DNA of 46,996 nucleotides from Parvibaculum sp. (GTDB lineage Bacteria; Pseudomonadota; Alphaproteobacteria; Parvibaculales; Parvibaculaceae), in assembly GCA_031291615.1 (NCBI GenBank), contig JARLIS010000011.1, forward strand, positions 1-46,996, written 5' to 3'. The notes below the pieces were generated by a model, which did not search any database, was not told the DNA's origin, and saw only the letters and a list, made by a program, of their open reading frames with translations. The stretch's first letter is position 1, and every line of letters begins with the position of its first letter. Positions 1 to 10,253 of this stretch are shown in pieces. The translations under genes were made by a program, and so were the position numbers.

Positions 1-1227
1 GCGCTGGCCGGCGCGCGGCCGGGGCGCGCGCGCGGCATGAGCCTCAGGCGTTTCGCCGACCCGGCGGACGGTTCGCCGCTCGATCGCGGATTGCTGCTCT
101 GGTTCCCGAACCCTTCGAGTTTCACCGGCGAGGACGTCGCCGAATTTCATGTTCATGGCGGTCGCGCGGTTGTAGCGGGGCTGCTTGCGGGACTCGCCAA
201 GGTTGAGGGGTTGCGCGTGGCGGAGGCGGGCGAATTCACGCGCCGCGCCTTCGAGAATGGCAAGCTCGACCTCACCGAGGCGGAGGGGCTGGCCGATCTC
301 ATTGACGCGGAAACCTCGGCGCAGAGGAAGCAGGCGCTTCGCCAGATGGAGGGCGCGCTCGGGCGGCTCTATGAGGACTGGCGCGGGCGGCTCATCCGGC
401 TCCTCGCCTATGCCGAGGCGGACATAGATTTCGCCGAGGAAGATGCGGGCGCGGACGAGGCGCTGCACAGGCTGTCGCCGGAGATCGAGGCGCTTGCGAA
501 TGAGATTCGGGCGCATCTCGATGACGGGCGGCGGGGCGAGCGTTTGCGGGATGGCGTCGAGGTCGCGATCGTCGGCCCGCCCAATGTCGGGAAGTCGAGC
601 CTCTTGAACCGGATCGCCGGACGCGAGGCCGCCATTGTTTCGGAGGAAGCGGGAACGACGCGGGACGTGCTTGAGGTGCGGCTCGATCTCGGCGGCGTGC
701 CCGTGACGCTCGCCGATACGGCGGGGCTGCGCGAGGCCACGGGAAAGATCGAAAAGGAGGGCATCAGGCGAGCGCTCGCGCGAGCGGAATCCGCCGACCT
801 CAGACTCGTCATGGTTGCAGCGACGGGCGAGGGCGGGACGGTCGGGGATTTCGCCCTGGCGCGGGAGGGCGACCTCAGGATCGTCAACAAGGGCGATCTC
901 GGCTCGGGGCCCGGTGGAGCTCTGACGGTTTCGGCATTGACGGGCGAGGGGGTCGAGGCGGTGGTCGCGGCCCTGACGGAGAAAGTCGTCGCTCTCTTCG
1001 GGGCCGCGGAACATCCGGTCATTTCCCGGGCACGGCATCGGGAGGGGCTCAATGCCTGCGAGGACGGACTCCAGAGGGCGCTGGAGGGGCTTCGGAGCGG
1101 GCGGCAGGGGGAGTTGGTCGCGGAGGATCTCCGGCTCTCGGCGCGCGCGCTGGGGCGGATCACGGGCCGGGTCGATGTCGAGGACTTGCTAGATGTTGTG
1201 TTTCGAGACTTCTGCATCGGCAAATAA
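1..1227 (+). CDS. mnmE: tRNA modification GTPase MnmE (5' end outside window)
   Basis: MnmE works with MnmG to install the 5-carboxymethylaminomethyl group on U34 of certain tRNAs. The frame is open from base 1 and lacks the usual MnmE N-terminus, so the gene starts upstream; the first ATG at 37 is internal. Visible parts are the end of the folate-binding domain (SFTGEDVAEFHVHGG), the helical domain, and a G domain with G1 GPPNVGKSS, G3 DTAGL and G4 NKGD. The C-terminal CIGK contains the conserved catalytic cysteine. The stop codon abuts a parS site. mnmE, mnmG, rsmG, parA and parB run in the same direction, as in other alphaproteobacteria. Confidence 0.97.
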   Translation, partial: ALAGARPGRARGMSLRRFADPADGSPLDRGLLLWFPNPSSFTGEDVAEFHVHGGRAVVAGLLAGLAKVEGLRVAEAGEFTRRAFENGKLDLTEAEGLADLIDAETSAQRKQALRQMEGALGRLYEDWRGRLIRLLAYAEADIDFAEEDAGADEALHRLSPEIEALANEIRAHLDDGRRGERLRDGVEVAIVGPPNVGKSSLLNRIAGREAAIVSEEAGTTRDVLEVRLDLGGVPVTLADTAGLREATGKIEKEGIRRALARAESADLRLVMVAATGEGGTVGDFALAREGDLRIVNKGDLGSGPGGALTVSALTGEGVEAVVAALTEKVVALFGAAEHPVISRARHREGLNACEDGLQRALEGLRSGRQGELVAEDLRLSARALGRITGRVDVEDLLDVVFRDFCIGK

Positions 1228-1243
1228 TGTTTCACGTGAAACA
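1228..1243. promoter_or_regulatory. parS: parS centromere site 1
   Basis: TGTTTCACGTGAAACA is a perfect 16-base palindrome identical to the consensus ParB-binding site of bacterial chromosomes. It begins on the base after the mnmE stop codon. ParB from this locus should nucleate here, and ParA then moves the origin region. A second identical site lies 2.06 kb away inside rsmG. Confidence 0.95.
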
Positions 1244-1351
1244 GAGTCCCCGGTCACACGCGTTCGACTCCGGGTTGCAGCCGAAAGTCTTTGACCCGGC
1301 GGGGCGCCGGGGATTAAAGCTCTGTCCGCTCTTTTGCCTTGAGAGGCTCCG

Positions 1352-3217
1352 GTGAGTTCCCAGACCTACGATGTGATCGTGATCGGCGGCGGCCATGCGG
1401 GCTCCGAAGCGGCGGCAGGCGCCGCGCGGGCGGGCGCGGGGACGCTTTTGCTCACCCATCGGTTTGCGACCATCGGCGAAATGTCCTGCAACCCGGCCAT
1501 TGGAGGGCTCGGCAAGGGCCATCTGGTCCGCGAGATCGACGCGCTGGACGGGGTGATGGGCCGGGTGGCGGACGCCGCCGGCATTCAGTTCCGCCTCCTC
1601 AATCGCCGCAAAGGACCGGCGGTGAGGGGTCCGAGGGCCCAGGCCGACCGGAAGCTCTATCGGGCCGCCATGCAGGCGGCCATTACGGCCCAGCCAAACC
1701 TCACGGTCGAGGAGGGCGCGGTCAGCGATCTCATCGTCGCCGACGGCCATGTGGCCGGCGTGTCGACGGAAGACGGGCGGGTCTTCAAGACGCGGCGGGT
1801 GGTGCTGACCACGGGCACTTTCCTGCGCGGAATGATTCATATTGGGACAGAACGCATTCCGGCCGGCCGTGTCGGCGAGGCGCCAGCGCTGGGGCTTTCG
1901 GACCGGCTTTACGGACTTGGCTTTCAGCTCGGCCGGTTGAAGACCGGGACGCCGCCGCGGCTCGACGGCAATTCGATCGCCTGGGAGCGGCTCGAGGTTC
2001 AGCCGGGCGACAATCCGCCTGTGCCGTTTTCCTTCCTGACCAGGGAAATCGCCACCCCTCAGATCAATTGCCACATCACCCGGACGACGGCTGCCGGGCA
2101 TCGGATCATCGAGGAGAACCTCAAATATTCTCCCGTTTATAGCGGCCGGATCGAGGGTGTCGGCCCGCGCTACTGCCCCTCCATCGAAGACAAGGTGGTC
2201 CGCTTCAAGGAGCGCGACAGCCATCAGATCTTCCTGGAGCCGGAAGGGCTCGACGACGATACGATCTATCCGAACGGCATTTCGACGGCGCTGCCCGAAG
2301 AGGTTCAGCTCGCCTTCCTGAAGACCATTCCGGGGCTTGAGAATGTGGTCATGCGCCGGGCCGGTTATGCCATCGAGTACGATTATATCGACCCGCGCGA
2401 GCTCAGGCCGACGCTCGAGACGAAGCGCCTCGGCGGGCTTTATCTCGCCGGCCAGATCAACGGCACCACGGGGTATGAGGAAGCGGCGGCGCAGGGGCTG
2501 ATCGCGGGCGTCAATGCGGCGCTGGCGGAGCGGGGCGACGATCCGCTGGTCTTCGACAGGGCGACGGCCTATCTAGGCGTATTGGTGGACGATCTGGTGA
2601 CGCGCGGCGTCAGCGAGCCCTATCGGATGTTCACGTCCAGGGCTGAATATCGGCTGACCTTGCGGGCGGATAATGCGGATCGGCGGCTCACGGGACTCGG
2701 GATCGGGGCGGGGATTGTCGGCTCGGAGCGGGCCGGGCAGTTTCTGGCCAAGATGGAAGCGATCGAGGCGGCGAGGGCGTTGGCGGCCTCGCTGAGACTG
2801 ACGCCGCCGGAGCTCGTCAAGCGGGGGCTCAAGATCAATCAGGATGGCGTGGCGCGGAGCGTCAGCGACCTGCTGGCCTATCCCGACATCGAATTCGGAA
2901 TGCTGGTCGAGATCTGGCCGGAACTCGACCAGCTCGCGCCCGATGTCGCGGAGCAGCTTGAGATCGAGGCGCAATATGCGGGCTATCTCTCCCGGCAGGA
3001 GGGCGATATTCGCGCCTTTCGCAAGGATGAGGGGCTCGGCCTTCCGGCAGATCTCGATTATTCGGCCATTGGCGGATTGTCGATTGAAGTCCGGCAGAAG
3101 CTCGATCGGGCGCGGCCCGCAACGCTGGGGCAGGCGGCCCGGGTCGATGGAGTGACGCCGGCGGCCTTGACCACGCTTCTGGTCCATGTCCGGCAGCGCT
3201 CTCGTCGCACCGCTTGA
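1352..3217 (+). CDS. mnmG: tRNA uridine 5-carboxymethylaminomethyl modification enzyme MnmG (GidA)
   Basis: This is the FAD-dependent partner of MnmE in wobble-uridine modification. The protein has 621 residues, the usual length. It opens with the dinucleotide-binding motif [12 protein letters not shown] and carries the family signatures [21 protein letters not shown] and [16 protein letters not shown]. The start is a GTG, preceded at 1341-1346 by GAGAGG; translation from there gives the canonical N-terminus. The 124-base gap after mnmE holds the first parS site. The C-terminal helical domain that binds MnmE and tRNA is complete. Confidence 0.97.
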   Translation: MSSQTYDVIVIGGGHAGSEAAAGAARAGAGTLLLTHRFATIGEMSCNPAIGGLGKGHLVREIDALDGVMGRVADAAGIQFRLLNRRKGPAVRGPRAQADRKLYRAAMQAAITAQPNLTVEEGAVSDLIVADGHVAGVSTEDGRVFKTRRVVLTTGTFLRGMIHIGTERIPAGRVGEAPALGLSDRLYGLGFQLGRLKTGTPPRLDGNSIAWERLEVQPGDNPPVPFSFLTREIATPQINCHITRTTAAGHRIIEENLKYSPVYSGRIEGVGPRYCPSIEDKVVRFKERDSHQIFLEPEGLDDDTIYPNGISTALPEEVQLAFLKTIPGLENVVMRRAGYAIEYDYIDPRELRPTLETKRLGGLYLAGQINGTTGYEEAAAQGLIAGVNAALAERGDDPLVFDRATAYLGVLVDDLVTRGVSEPYRMFTSRAEYRLTLRADNADRRLTGLGIGAGIVGSERAGQFLAKMEAIEAARALAASLRLTPPELVKRGLKINQDGVARSVSDLLAYPDIEFGMLVEIWPELDQLAPDVAEQLEIEAQYAGYLSRQEGDIRAFRKDEGLGLPADLDYSAIGGLSIEVRQKLDRARPATLGQAARVDGVTPAALTTLLVHVRQRSRRTA

Positions 3218-3232
3218 GCGGTAGGGCCCGGA

Positions 3233-3898
3233 ATGACACCACATATAGTGCAAGTGGTTGATGCGGAATCCTTTTCGCGGGCAACCGCTGTTTCACGTGA
3301 AACAATGGACCGCCTGCTCGCCTTTGAGGCTCTGCTCCTCAAATGGCAAGGTAAAATCAATCTGATTTCACCCAATACGCTGAATTCATTGTGGAATCGT
3401 CACATTCTGGACTCGGCCCAATTGGCGGGTCTGGCCCCGGCGTATGCCCGGACATGGGTGGATATAGGCAGCGGGGCGGGATTTCCGGGGCTTGTCGTGG
3501 CGATTTTGCTGCGGGAAAGGGCGGAATTCCGGGCTTTTCTGGTCGAAAGCGACCAGCGGAAGGGCGCTTTTCTCTCGGAGGCGATCCGCGTCACGGGCGC
3601 GCGGGCCGAAGTCCATATGGTTCGGATCGAGGATTTCGTTCCGGAGACGCCGCCCGATGTCGTCAGCGCCAGGGCTTTGGCGCCGCTTGGCCAGATTCTC
3701 GCCTGGACATCATCTTTCTGGGGAAAAGACACGATCGGGCTCTTTCCCAAGGGCAGAACGGCCGCGGAAGAATTGACGCAGGCCGCCAAAGATTGGATAT
3801 TTGAGCACGAAGCCATTGCCAGCCAATCCGATCCATCCGGAACGGTGCTGAAGCTCTGGGGGCTCAATCATGCAAATCCCCGACACGCCAATCGCTGA
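3233..3898 (+). CDS. rsmG: 16S rRNA (guanine527-N7) methyltransferase RsmG (GidB)
   Basis: RsmG methylates G527 of 16S rRNA using S-adenosylmethionine. The protein has 221 residues with the SAM-binding motif VDIGSGAGFPGL near residues 77-88 and the typical segment NLISPNTLNSLWNRHILDSAQL before it. Codons 19-24 (AVSRET) are written by a perfect parS site, so the DNA is both coding and centromeric. The 3' end overlaps the proposed parA start by 29 bases, suggesting coupled translation. Loss of this enzyme gives low-level streptomycin resistance in other bacteria. Confidence 0.96.
   Translation: MTPHIVQVVDAESFSRATAVSRETMDRLLAFEALLLKWQGKINLISPNTLNSLWNRHILDSAQLAGLAPAYARTWVDIGSGAGFPGLVVAILLRERAEFRAFLVESDQRKGAFLSEAIRVTGARAEVHMVRIEDFVPETPPDVVSARALAPLGQILAWTSSFWGKDTIGLFPKGRTAAEELTQAAKDWIFEHEAIASQSDPSGTVLKLWGLNHANPRHANR
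3289..3304. promoter_or_regulatory. parS: parS centromere site 2, inside rsmG
   Basis: A second copy of TGTTTCACGTGAAACA, identical in all 16 bases to site 1, lies within the rsmG reading frame, where it encodes V-S-R-E-T with flanking bases. parS sites in this position are known in Caulobacter and relatives. Two sites 2 kb apart beside parAB indicate that the partition complex, and probably the replication origin, is close. Confidence 0.95.
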
Positions 3899-4799
3899 CG
3901 TTAAATCTCCCGACACGGTTCCCGCCGCCGCAAGGCCGGTGCAGATCGAACCGAGCGCGCCAAGGCCGCGCATCATGGTGCTGGCCAATCAGAAGGGCGG
4001 CGTCGGTAAGACGACGACCGCGATTAATCTGGGTACGGCGCTTGCAGCTGTCGGCGAGCGCGTGCTGATTGTCGATCTCGACCCGCAGGGCAATGCCAGC
4101 ACGGGCCTCGGCATAGGACGCGCCGAGCGCAAGGTGTCGGCCTATGACGTGTTGATCGGCTCGGCGCTGATCGAAGATGCGGTAGTGCCGACAGCCGTAC
4201 CGGGCCTCGACATCGTTCCGTCCACGATGGATCTGCTCGGTGCCGAGCTGGAGCTTGCCAGCGTGCCGCGGCGCTCGCATCGCTTGCGCGATGCGCTGGC
4301 GCGCATGCCGCGTTCGGGCAAGCTGCGCGAGGGCAGCGACAAGGAGCGCGAGATGACTTCGCGTCCTTATACTTATCTGCTGATCGATTGCCCGCCTTCG
4401 CTCAATCTGCTGACCATCAACGCGATGACGGCTGCCGATGCGATCCTGGTGCCGCTGCAATGCGAGTTCTTCGCGCTGGAAGGTTTGAGCCAGCTGCTGC
4501 GCACGGTCGAGCGCGTCAAGTCGAGCCTCAATCCGCGCCTCGAAATTCAAGGCGTTGTGCTGACCATGTTCGATCAGCGCAATAAATTGTCGGATCAGGT
4601 TGCCTCCGATGTGCGCCAGCATCTCGGCGACAAGGTTTATCGCACCGTGATCCCGCGCAATGTGCGTCTGTCGGAAGCGCCGTCCTATGGCAAGCCGGCG
4701 CTGGTCTATGATCATCGCTGCGCCGGCAGCAAGGCCTATATGAAACTGGCCTCGGAGCTGATCCGCCGCGAGCGGGCGCTGCGCCAGACGGCTGCGTGA
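3870..4799 (+). CDS. parA: Chromosome partitioning ATPase ParA
   Basis: ParA is the deviant Walker-type ATPase that binds DNA non-specifically and pulls ParB-parS complexes apart. It has 309 residues. The deviant Walker A motif KGGVGKTT is at residues 42-49, the Walker B-like IDCPPS in the middle, and LVDLDPQGN follows strand 2. The start used here overlaps rsmG and gives an N-terminal tail of about 35 residues before the fold, rich in Pro and Ala. A shorter start at the ATG at 3975 is possible. It is followed by a 193-202 base gap and parB. Confidence 0.95.
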   Translation: MQIPDTPIADVKSPDTVPAAARPVQIEPSAPRPRIMVLANQKGGVGKTTTAINLGTALAAVGERVLIVDLDPQGNASTGLGIGRAERKVSAYDVLIGSALIEDAVVPTAVPGLDIVPSTMDLLGAELELASVPRRSHRLRDALARMPRSGKLREGSDKEREMTSRPYTYLLIDCPPSLNLLTINAMTAADAILVPLQCEFFALEGLSQLLRTVERVKSSLNPRLEIQGVVLTMFDQRNKLSDQVASDVRQHLGDKVYRTVIPRNVRLSEAPSYGKPALVYDHRCAGSKAYMKLASELIRRERALRQTAA

Positions 4800-5001
4800 G
4801 AGGTCGCGTGTACTTTAAGAACGCCGGTTAATACGAAGTAACGATTCAGATTCCCGGTCATACGGACAGGTAGTGCGGCGATTGAAACGCTGCACGATAT
4901 GGCGGAAACGGCGACCCGAATGGGAAGACCGCATCGGCCATACCGGATGTAAAAATCTCGCCGGGACCGAGGCGAAGAAGGGCAGAAGAGGGATGACGAC
5001 C

Positions 5002-5925
5002 ATGGCTGAAGAAACCCCAAGCCGGCTCGGACGTGGCCTCGCGGCGCTGATCGGCGACGATGCGGCCTTTGCGCTGGGCGAGCAGAATGCGCCGGTGACG
5101 GTGCGCGGCGTGCGCGAAGTGCCGATCGAATTTCTGCGTCCGAATCCGTTTCAGCCGCGTCACACGTTCCGCGAGCAGGATCTCGCCGATCTCTCGAACT
5201 CGATCCGGGAGAAGGGCATTCTCCAGCCCATCGTCGTCCGGCCCGTCGCGGGCGAGACCGAGGTCTTCGAAATCGTCGCGGGCGAGCGGCGCTGGCGCGC
5301 GGCGCAACGGGCGCAGCTTCACCAGGTGCCGATCCTCGTCAAGGAGCTGACCGACGCGGAATCGCTCGAAGTCGCGATCATCGAAAACGTGCAGCGCGCC
5401 GACCTTAACGCCATCGAAGAAGCGGCGGGCTATGAGCGGCTGGCGCAGCAATTCGATTACACGCAGGAACAGCTTTCCAAGCTGATCGGCAAGAGCCGCA
5501 GCCATGTCGCCAACACGCTCCGCCTGCTGTCGCTTCCGCCCTCGGTGAAGGCGATGATCGAAGAAGGTTCGCTCTCGGCCGGACAGGCGCGGCCGCTGAT
5601 CGGCATCGAGGGTGCGGAAGAGATTGCGCGCGAAATCGTCGCCAAGGGCCTGAGCGCGCGTGAAGCCGAAGTGCTTGCCCGCAAGGCCTCGACGGGTTCG
5701 GCGGTGGCGCGGCGGTCCTCGTCGTCGCCATCTTCCGGCAAGGATGCCGACACGGTGGCGCTCGAGCGGAATATTTCCGAGCAGCTCGGCCTCAAGGTCG
5801 AGATCGTTCATGCGGGCGACAAGGGCGGCGAGGTCAAGGTCAGCTACAAGACGCTCGACCAGCTCGACGAGATCTGCCGCCGTCTGGCCGGACGCGGGGG
5901 CCCGCGCATCTCCAACCTCAACTGA
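5002..5925 (+). CDS. parB: Chromosome partitioning protein ParB (CTP-dependent DNA clamp)
   Basis: ParB binds parS, hydrolyses CTP and spreads as a sliding clamp. The N-terminal ParA-stimulating segment SRLGRGLAALIGDD is visible, followed by the CTP-binding domain with GERRWRAA and ENVQRADLNAIEEA, the helix-turn-helix around QLSKLIGKSRSHVANTLRLL, and a C-terminal dimerisation domain ending KTLDQLDEICRRL. The ATG at 5002 has AGAGGG about 9 bases upstream; the ATG at 4993 (three residues longer) is nearly as good. The frame stays open back to 4873, but that stretch is Arg-rich and unlike ParB. It faces holA across 22 bases. Confidence 0.95.
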   Translation: MAEETPSRLGRGLAALIGDDAAFALGEQNAPVTVRGVREVPIEFLRPNPFQPRHTFREQDLADLSNSIREKGILQPIVVRPVAGETEVFEIVAGERRWRAAQRAQLHQVPILVKELTDAESLEVAIIENVQRADLNAIEEAAGYERLAQQFDYTQEQLSKLIGKSRSHVANTLRLLSLPPSVKAMIEEGSLSAGQARPLIGIEGAEEIAREIVAKGLSAREAEVLARKASTGSAVARRSSSSPSSGKDADTVALERNISEQLGLKVEIVHAGDKGGEVKVSYKTLDQLDEICRRLAGRGGPRISNLN

Positions 5926-5947
5926 TCCGTATTCGTTTGAAGTCCGG

Positions 5948-7003
5948 TCAGCGCGCGCCGGCCCTTGCGGCCTGGGCGATGCGCATCAGCGTCTGACCGC
6001 AGACGGCGCCTTCGGGGAGGCCCGTCGTCTTGCAATTGCGGTCGGCCTCGACGACAAGCGTCAAGGCGCGGTCGAGCCGCTTGCGGCTCCATAGCCCGAG
6101 CTGCCGGCGGACGATGCCGGTCCGGCTGAAATGGACCGGCGGACGGAACGTCCGCATGGCCGCATCGGCGGGCGTCCCCGTTTCGATTTCGGCGAGCGCC
6201 AGATGAAGCTGCTGAAGATGGCGGCCGAGCGCGTTCAAAAGCGCGATGGGGCTGACATCGGCGCTGCGCGCGCGCGCAAGCGCCCGGTCGAGCGCGACGA
6301 GATCGCCGCCGGTCGCGGCATCAACCACATCGTCGAGATTTGAGGCTGCATTGTCGCCAATGCAGGCGCGCACATCGGCAAGACCGATGCTGCGTTTTGA
6401 GTCCGGCGTTTTTCCCGCAGAAGCAGGGCCCATATAGAGCGCAAGTTTTTCCAGCTCGTTCAGCGTCACGCCGCGATCGCTGCCGAGGTGGGAGAGAAGA
6501 TAGTCGAGCGTGTCGGGTTCGGGTACGAGCCCGTCGGCGGCGAGGCGTTTCCTGATCGTGTCCTCAAGCGCGGCCGCGTCGTCGGCGTAACAGGGAAGGG
6601 CGGCCGCATCGGCGCGGTCCTCGAAGAGCTTCCGCAAAGCCGAGCGCGGCGTGAGTTCGCCCGCCTCGACCAGGATCAGGGCGTCGCCTTTCGGATCGTC
6701 GAGAAAGCCGGCGATGATCTTCGCCGCAGTTTCGCCCGCACCATGCAGGCGGACGACGCGACGGCCGCCCAGCATGGCGATGGCGGCTGCTTCATCGGCG
6801 AGGCGGGCGGGGTCCTGACGCAGATCGCCGTCAGAGAGATCGGAGATGCGGAAGGGATCGGCGAGATCGGGAACGACGCTTTTCGCCAGCACATTCATCC
6901 GCTCACGGATTAACCCCGAATCCGGCCCGTAGACGAGGACGGCGCGGATGCCGGCGCCCGGACGGGAGGCGAACCTGTCGGCGTCGGACGGTTTGATCTT
7001 CAC
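5948..7003 (-). CDS. holA: DNA polymerase III delta subunit
   Basis: HolA is the wrench subunit of the clamp loader that opens the beta sliding clamp. The 351-residue protein has the expected delta-subunit layout: an early AVLVYGPDSGLIRERM in the degenerate nucleotide-binding domain, LVEAGELTPRSALRKLFE in the AAA+ core, and a helical C-terminal collar domain with VDAATGGDLVALDRALA. It is the last gene of the leftward leuS-lptE-holA run, starting 9 bases after lptE ends. This order is common in alphaproteobacteria. It converges with parB and no terminator is visible between them. Confidence 0.93.
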   Translation of the reverse strand: MKIKPSDADRFASRPGAGIRAVLVYGPDSGLIRERMNVLAKSVVPDLADPFRISDLSDGDLRQDPARLADEAAAIAMLGGRRVVRLHGAGETAAKIIAGFLDDPKGDALILVEAGELTPRSALRKLFEDRADAAALPCYADDAAALEDTIRKRLAADGLVPEPDTLDYLLSHLGSDRGVTLNELEKLALYMGPASAGKTPDSKRSIGLADVRACIGDNAASNLDDVVDAATGGDLVALDRALARARSADVSPIALLNALGRHLQQLHLALAEIETGTPADAAMRTFRPPVHFSRTGIVRRQLGLWSRKRLDRALTLVVEADRNCKTTGLPEGAVCGQTLMRIAQAARAGAR

Positions 7004-7012
7004 GCGCGCGTC

Positions 7013-7612
7013 CTATTTCCCGTCGGCCGGCGCATCGCGGTTGATCTTCCGGTCGAAAAAGACGCTGATTTGCAGCTTTATATCGTCGGCGACGGCTTCC
7101 GCGGTGCGGCGGCTGGCATCGTTGGCGGCGACGAGATTGGCATATTCGGATTCGACGCGGTTATAGGACGAGCGCGAGCGCGAGGTCGAGGAGAGGACGG
7201 TCTTGTTGTGCGCCGTCTCGACCAGCCGGAAGGGGACCACCAGCACGAAATTGGCGCGGGTGACTTGCGCGTTCTGCTGGACAGCCACGTCCTGGGTGTA
7301 GGAGGTCGGAGCGAGCAGCAGCCTGTAGGCGGGGCTCACCGGCGCGTCGCCCGATTGGGAGAAACGGTCGAGAAGGGCGAATTTCAACTCGCGGCCCACC
7401 TCCGTGGCGGGCGCGGCGACGTCGATGTCGGAAAGTCCGTTGACGACGCTTTCAGCGCCGTGATCGCCATAAAGCGGCCTGAAGCCGCAGCCGCCAAGCG
7501 CCAGCGCGGCCGAGACCGTCAAGGCGATGACGGCGGCAGGGGCCGCCCGCCTAAACCACGATGTTGACGATTTTGCCCGGCACGACGATGACCTTGCGGA
7601 CGGGTTTCCCAT
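7013..7612 (-). CDS. lptE: LPS-assembly lipoprotein LptE
   Basis: LptE plugs the LptD barrel at the outer membrane and helps insert lipopolysaccharide. The 199-residue product has a hydrophobic segment (residues 24-40) ending in a lipobox LGGC with Cys42 as the lipidated residue, followed by GFRPLYG, typical of alphaproteobacterial LptE. The only in-frame ATG lies inside the 3' end of leuS, so the genes overlap by 62 bases and the signal peptide starts unusually late. I found no better start between that ATG and the lipobox, apart from a poor TTG. Position between leuS and holA supports the call. Confidence 0.9.
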   Translation of the reverse strand: MGNPSARSSSCRAKSSTSWFRRAAPAAVIALTVSAALALGGCGFRPLYGDHGAESVVNGLSDIDVAAPATEVGRELKFALLDRFSQSGDAPVSPAYRLLLAPTSYTQDVAVQQNAQVTRANFVLVVPFRLVETAHNKTVLSSTSRSRSSYNRVESEYANLVAANDASRRTAEAVADDIKLQISVFFDRKINRDAPADGK

Positions 7613-10154
7613 CTATCGCCTTCTCCACGTTTTTAAGGGCGAGCGCCGCGCGCTCCACCGTCGCATTGTCGGCATCGCGGGCGATGGTGAGTTCGTCACG
7701 GCGCTTGCCGTTCACCTGAACCGCGATGGTTATGGAGTCTTCCACGAGGAGGGCAGGGTCGGCAACCGGCCAGGACGCCTCTGCGACGAGCGAAGTGTGC
7801 CCAAGCGCCTGCCAGCACTCTTCGGCGAGGTGGGGCATCATCGGGGCGATGCCGCAGACCAGCCGTTCCAGAGCCTCGCGCAGGGCCCAGCCGAAGGCCG
7901 GATCGGCGGTCCGGGTGACGCCCGCGACCGGCGCGACCGCGTTCACCAGCTCATAGACATTGGCGACGGCGACGTTGAAGCGCAGGGCTTCGATGTTTTC
8001 AGCCATGGCGGCGGTCGCGCGATGGACGACCCGGCGGAGCGCCAGCGCCTCTTCAGGGAAATTCGTGGGCATGGCCGCGCCGGGCGGCGGCAGCTCGGCC
8101 TCGTTCACCAGACGCCAGATGCGCTGGACCAGACGCCAGGCGCCGTCGATGCCCGATTGCGTCCATTCGCTGTCGCGCTCGGGCGGGGTATCGGAGAGCA
8201 TGAACCAGCGCGCGCAATCGACGCCATAGCTGTCGGCGACGATCTCGGGCGGGACCACGTTCTTTTTAGACTTCGACATTTTTTCCGGCGCGCCGACCGT
8301 CACGGGCGAATTCGTGCCTTTCCTGGTCGCCACGCCGTCTTCGCCGAAGCTCACTTCTTCGGGGAAGAGCCATTTGCCATCCACGTCCTTGTAGGTTTCG
8401 TGGACGATCATGCCTTGCGTGAAAAGACCGGCGAAGGGTTCCTTGACGCCGACGCGGCCGCATTTCTCGAGCGCGCGGGTAAAGAAGCGCGCATAGAGAA
8501 GATGCAGGATCGCATGTTCGATGCCGCCGATATATTGATCGACGGGCAACCATTTCGCCGTCGCCTCGCGCGACAGGGGCTCGTCGTTTCCGCCGCTGGC
8601 GAAGCGGGCGAAGTACCAGGAGGAATCCACGAACGTATCCATCGTGTCCGTTTCGCGCCGCGCGGGCTTGCCGCATTTCGGGCAATCGACCTTGCCCCAG
8701 GTCGGGTGGCGCTCCAGCGGATTGCCCGGCTTGTCGAAGGTCACGTCGTCGGGCAGGCGGACGGGCAGGTCGGCCTTGGGCACGGGCACGGGGCCGCAGG
8801 TGGCGCAATGGATGATCGGGATCGGACAGCCCCAATAGCGCTGGCGCGAAATGCCCCAGTCGCGCAGGCGATAGTTCACCGTGCCTTCGCCGAGCTTCAG
8901 CGTTTCGAGTTTTGCGATCGCGGCGCGTTTCGCGGCGGCGACATCGAGCCCGTCGAGGAAGCCGGAATTGACGGCGGCGCCGTCCTCGCTGAAGGCTTCC
9001 TTGCCGGCGACGAGTGCGGCTTCCCAGGCCGCGCGGTCGGCCACATCTTTCGGCGCGACCACGGGGATGATGGGGAGGCCGTATTTCTTCGCGAAGTCGA
9101 AGTCGCGCTGATCATGCGCGGGGCAGCCGAAAATCGCGCCGGTGCCGTAATCCATCAGCACGAAATTCGCCACATAGACAGGCACGCTCGCGCCTTCGAT
9201 GAAGGGGTGGCGGGCGCGGAGCGGCGTCTTGTAGCCCAGTTTCTCGGCGGTCTCGATCGCCTCGGCGCTGGTGCCGAGGCGCTTGCAGTCGGCGACGAAG
9301 GTCTGGAGCGCGGGATTGGTCTTCGCCAGTTCGGCCGTCAACGGATGATCGGGCGAGAGCGCGCAGAAGGACGCGCCGAACAACGTGTCGGGGCGCGTGG
9401 TATAGATTTCGAGCTTGTAGTTCGCGTCGCCGGCGAGGCCCTCGATCGGCCAGAAGACGCGCGCGCCTTCCGAACGGCCGATCCAGTTCTTCTGCATGGT
9501 GCGGACTTTTTCCGGCCAGCGGTCGAGCGTGTCGAGCGCCGTCAGCAGTTCCTCGGCGAAATCGGTGATGCGGAAGAACCATTGCGCGAGCTTGCGACGT
9601 TCGACGAGAGCGCCCGAGCGCCAGCCGCGGCCGTCGATCACCTGCTCGTTGGCGAGCACGGTATTGTCGACCGGGTCCCAGTTGACTTCGCTTTCCTTGC
9701 GATAGACGAGGCCGCCTTCGAAGAAGTCGACGAAAATCTTCTGCTGCTCGGCGTAATATTCCGGATCGCAGGTCGCGATCTCGCGGCTCCAGTCGAGCGA
9801 GAGGCCGAGCAGCTTCAGCTGCGCCTTCATCGCGGCGATGTTTTCGTAGGTCCAGCTTTTGGGGTGGATGCCCTTTTCGATGGCGGCGTTTTCCGCCGGC
9901 AGGCCGAAGGCGTCCCAGCCCATGGGGTGCAGGACGTTATAGCCCTTCATGCGCTTGAAGCGCGCGACGACGTCGCCCATCACATAGTTGCGGCCATGCC
10001 CGATGTGAATGCGTCCCGAGGGATAGGGAAACATTTCCAGCACGTAGTATTTGGGCCGGGGATCGTCGTTCCGCGTGGTGAAGAGGCCACGGTCTTCCCA
10101 GGCCTTCTGCCATTTCGGTTCGCTGGCGCGGGCGTTATAGCGTGTCGTCGACAT
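7551..10154 (-). CDS. leuS: Leucyl-tRNA synthetase
   Basis: LeuS charges tRNA-Leu and edits mischarged products. The 867-residue length is standard. The class I HIGH motif is HIGHG at residues 50-54 ([15 protein letters not shown]) and the KMSKS loop is near residue 622. A CP1 editing domain lies between them. A four-cysteine zinc ribbon (CATCG then CPKCG) is intact. The C-terminal [13 protein letters not shown] is characteristic. It is the first gene of a leftward run with lptE and holA. A long frame open on the opposite strand is a GC-driven shadow. Confidence 0.98.
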   Translation of the reverse strand: MSTTRYNARASEPKWQKAWEDRGLFTTRNDDPRPKYYVLEMFPYPSGRIHIGHGRNYVMGDVVARFKRMKGYNVLHPMGWDAFGLPAENAAIEKGIHPKSWTYENIAAMKAQLKLLGLSLDWSREIATCDPEYYAEQQKIFVDFFEGGLVYRKESEVNWDPVDNTVLANEQVIDGRGWRSGALVERRKLAQWFFRITDFAEELLTALDTLDRWPEKVRTMQKNWIGRSEGARVFWPIEGLAGDANYKLEIYTTRPDTLFGASFCALSPDHPLTAELAKTNPALQTFVADCKRLGTSAEAIETAEKLGYKTPLRARHPFIEGASVPVYVANFVLMDYGTGAIFGCPAHDQRDFDFAKKYGLPIIPVVAPKDVADRAAWEAALVAGKEAFSEDGAAVNSGFLDGLDVAAAKRAAIAKLETLKLGEGTVNYRLRDWGISRQRYWGCPIPIIHCATCGPVPVPKADLPVRLPDDVTFDKPGNPLERHPTWGKVDCPKCGKPARRETDTMDTFVDSSWYFARFASGGNDEPLSREATAKWLPVDQYIGGIEHAILHLLYARFFTRALEKCGRVGVKEPFAGLFTQGMIVHETYKDVDGKWLFPEEVSFGEDGVATRKGTNSPVTVGAPEKMSKSKKNVVPPEIVADSYGVDCARWFMLSDTPPERDSEWTQSGIDGAWRLVQRIWRLVNEAELPPPGAAMPTNFPEEALALRRVVHRATAAMAENIEALRFNVAVANVYELVNAVAPVAGVTRTADPAFGWALREALERLVCGIAPMMPHLAEECWQALGHTSLVAEASWPVADPALLVEDSITIAVQVNGKRRDELTIARDADNATVERAALALKNVEKAIDGKPVRKVIVVPGKIVNIVV

Positions 10155-10190
10155 GTTTCGATCTATTGGCTCAGAATGCTCGGGATACGG

Positions 10191-10215
10191 AAAACCGGCG
10201 CCTCACGCGCCGGTT
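10191..10215 (-). terminator. Weak intrinsic terminator after the DUF3576 gene
   Basis: A perfect 9-base stem (AACCGGCGC at 10193-10201 and GCGCCGGTT at 10207-10215) has a 5-base loop. On the minus strand it runs into TTTTCC. The T-run is short, so read-through into leuS is possible. Confidence 0.4.
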
Positions 10216-10253
10216 CCGTCGCGGCGACACTCCCTGCCGGGCGCGCCTCCGCG

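Noticed and set aside
4873..5001. N-terminal extension of parB.
   Set aside because: The extra residues are basic and unlike ParB, and a canonical start with a ribosome site occurs at 5002.
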